Of a stretch of 32,826 nt of DNA, positions 32,811-32,826 are shown piece by piece; position 1 is the stretch's first letter; every line of letters begins with the position of its first letter. The DNA comes from Candidatus Zixiibacteriota bacterium. Its GTDB lineage: Bacteria > Zixibacteria > MSB-5A5 > GN15 > FEB-12. A program made the position numbers and the translations under genes. Below the pieces are notes generated by a model. It did no database searches and was not told the origin of the DNA. It saw only the letters and a list, made by a program, of their open reading frames with translations. The DNA lies in the NCBI GenBank assembly GCA_034003725.1, contig JAVEYB010000019.1, positions 1 through 32,826 on the forward strand, in the 5' to 3' direction.

Positions 32811-32826
32811 ATGGAAGTCGATCATC

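Overview
The window reads as a chromosomal segment of a Gram-negative bacterium from the Fibrobacteres-Chlorobi-Bacteroidetes side of the tree, and candidate phylum Zixibacteria is my best guess. The reasons are a large exported protein ending in a type IX secretion (Por) sorting domain (motif QNYPNPFNPST), paired dockerin-like repeats of the form GDxNGDG...DVVYL..YLF, outer-membrane barrels, a sigma-factor/Ser-Thr-kinase pair and an NtrC-type two-component system. Recognition is from memory of protein families; no search was run.

Layout. 1-775: start of an IS3-family transposase (reverse) and a four-TM protein. 1270-4665: CDF metal exporter, small RRM protein, WYL-domain regulator with a palindrome between its putative -35 and -10, and MntP-type manganese exporter. 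4680-5753: outer-membrane-like protein and c-type cytochrome lipoprotein, translationally coupled and read from a promoter with a Fur-like palindrome over the start site. 5820-8753: uncharacterised 179-aa protein, phosphomannomutase and a coupled tandem-receiver protein. 9375-9935: conserved four-TM protein.

10102-14017, all reverse, is the most unusual part: a degenerating series of Rhs C-terminal tips, each followed by a small exported protein. Two intact tips carry the PxxxxDPxGL boundary motif and related C-terminal domains with a Cys...GD/GS...His pattern like NlpC/P60-CHAP peptidases. A third tip is only a remnant, interrupted by a 140-bp element with inverted-repeat ends, and is followed by a lipoprotein whose 3' end is duplicated farther on. 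I read this as a graveyard or reservoir of toxin/periplasmic-immunity cassettes.

14175-22575, reverse: an 885-aa secreted protein (cohesin-like, Ig-like and dockerin-like parts plus Por sorting domain), an outer-membrane barrel with a periplasmic helical protein, and a histidine kinase/NtrC-type regulator pair. 22633-23095: PaaI-type thioesterase broken by one extra G. 23614-23685: tRNA-Glu(UUC). 23953-27081: 1042-aa exported dockerin protein, divergent from an ECF-like sigma factor and Ser/Thr kinase (27580-29375); three TTGTCACA-type boxes lie between the divergent promoters and a fourth, inverted, lies at the sigma gene start. 29445-32568: small membrane protein, VOC-fold protein, exported hypothetical protein and 1-pyrroline-5-carboxylate dehydrogenase with promoter and terminator. 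A promoter at the right edge points out of the window.

The two giant exported proteins have strong sigma70-like promoters far upstream, predicting leaders of about 285 and 390 nt. Palindromic GC-rich repeats cluster at 8.8-9.0 kb and 10.3-11.4 kb, and a 50-bp sequence occurs twice, identical and inverted, at 1015 and 8862.
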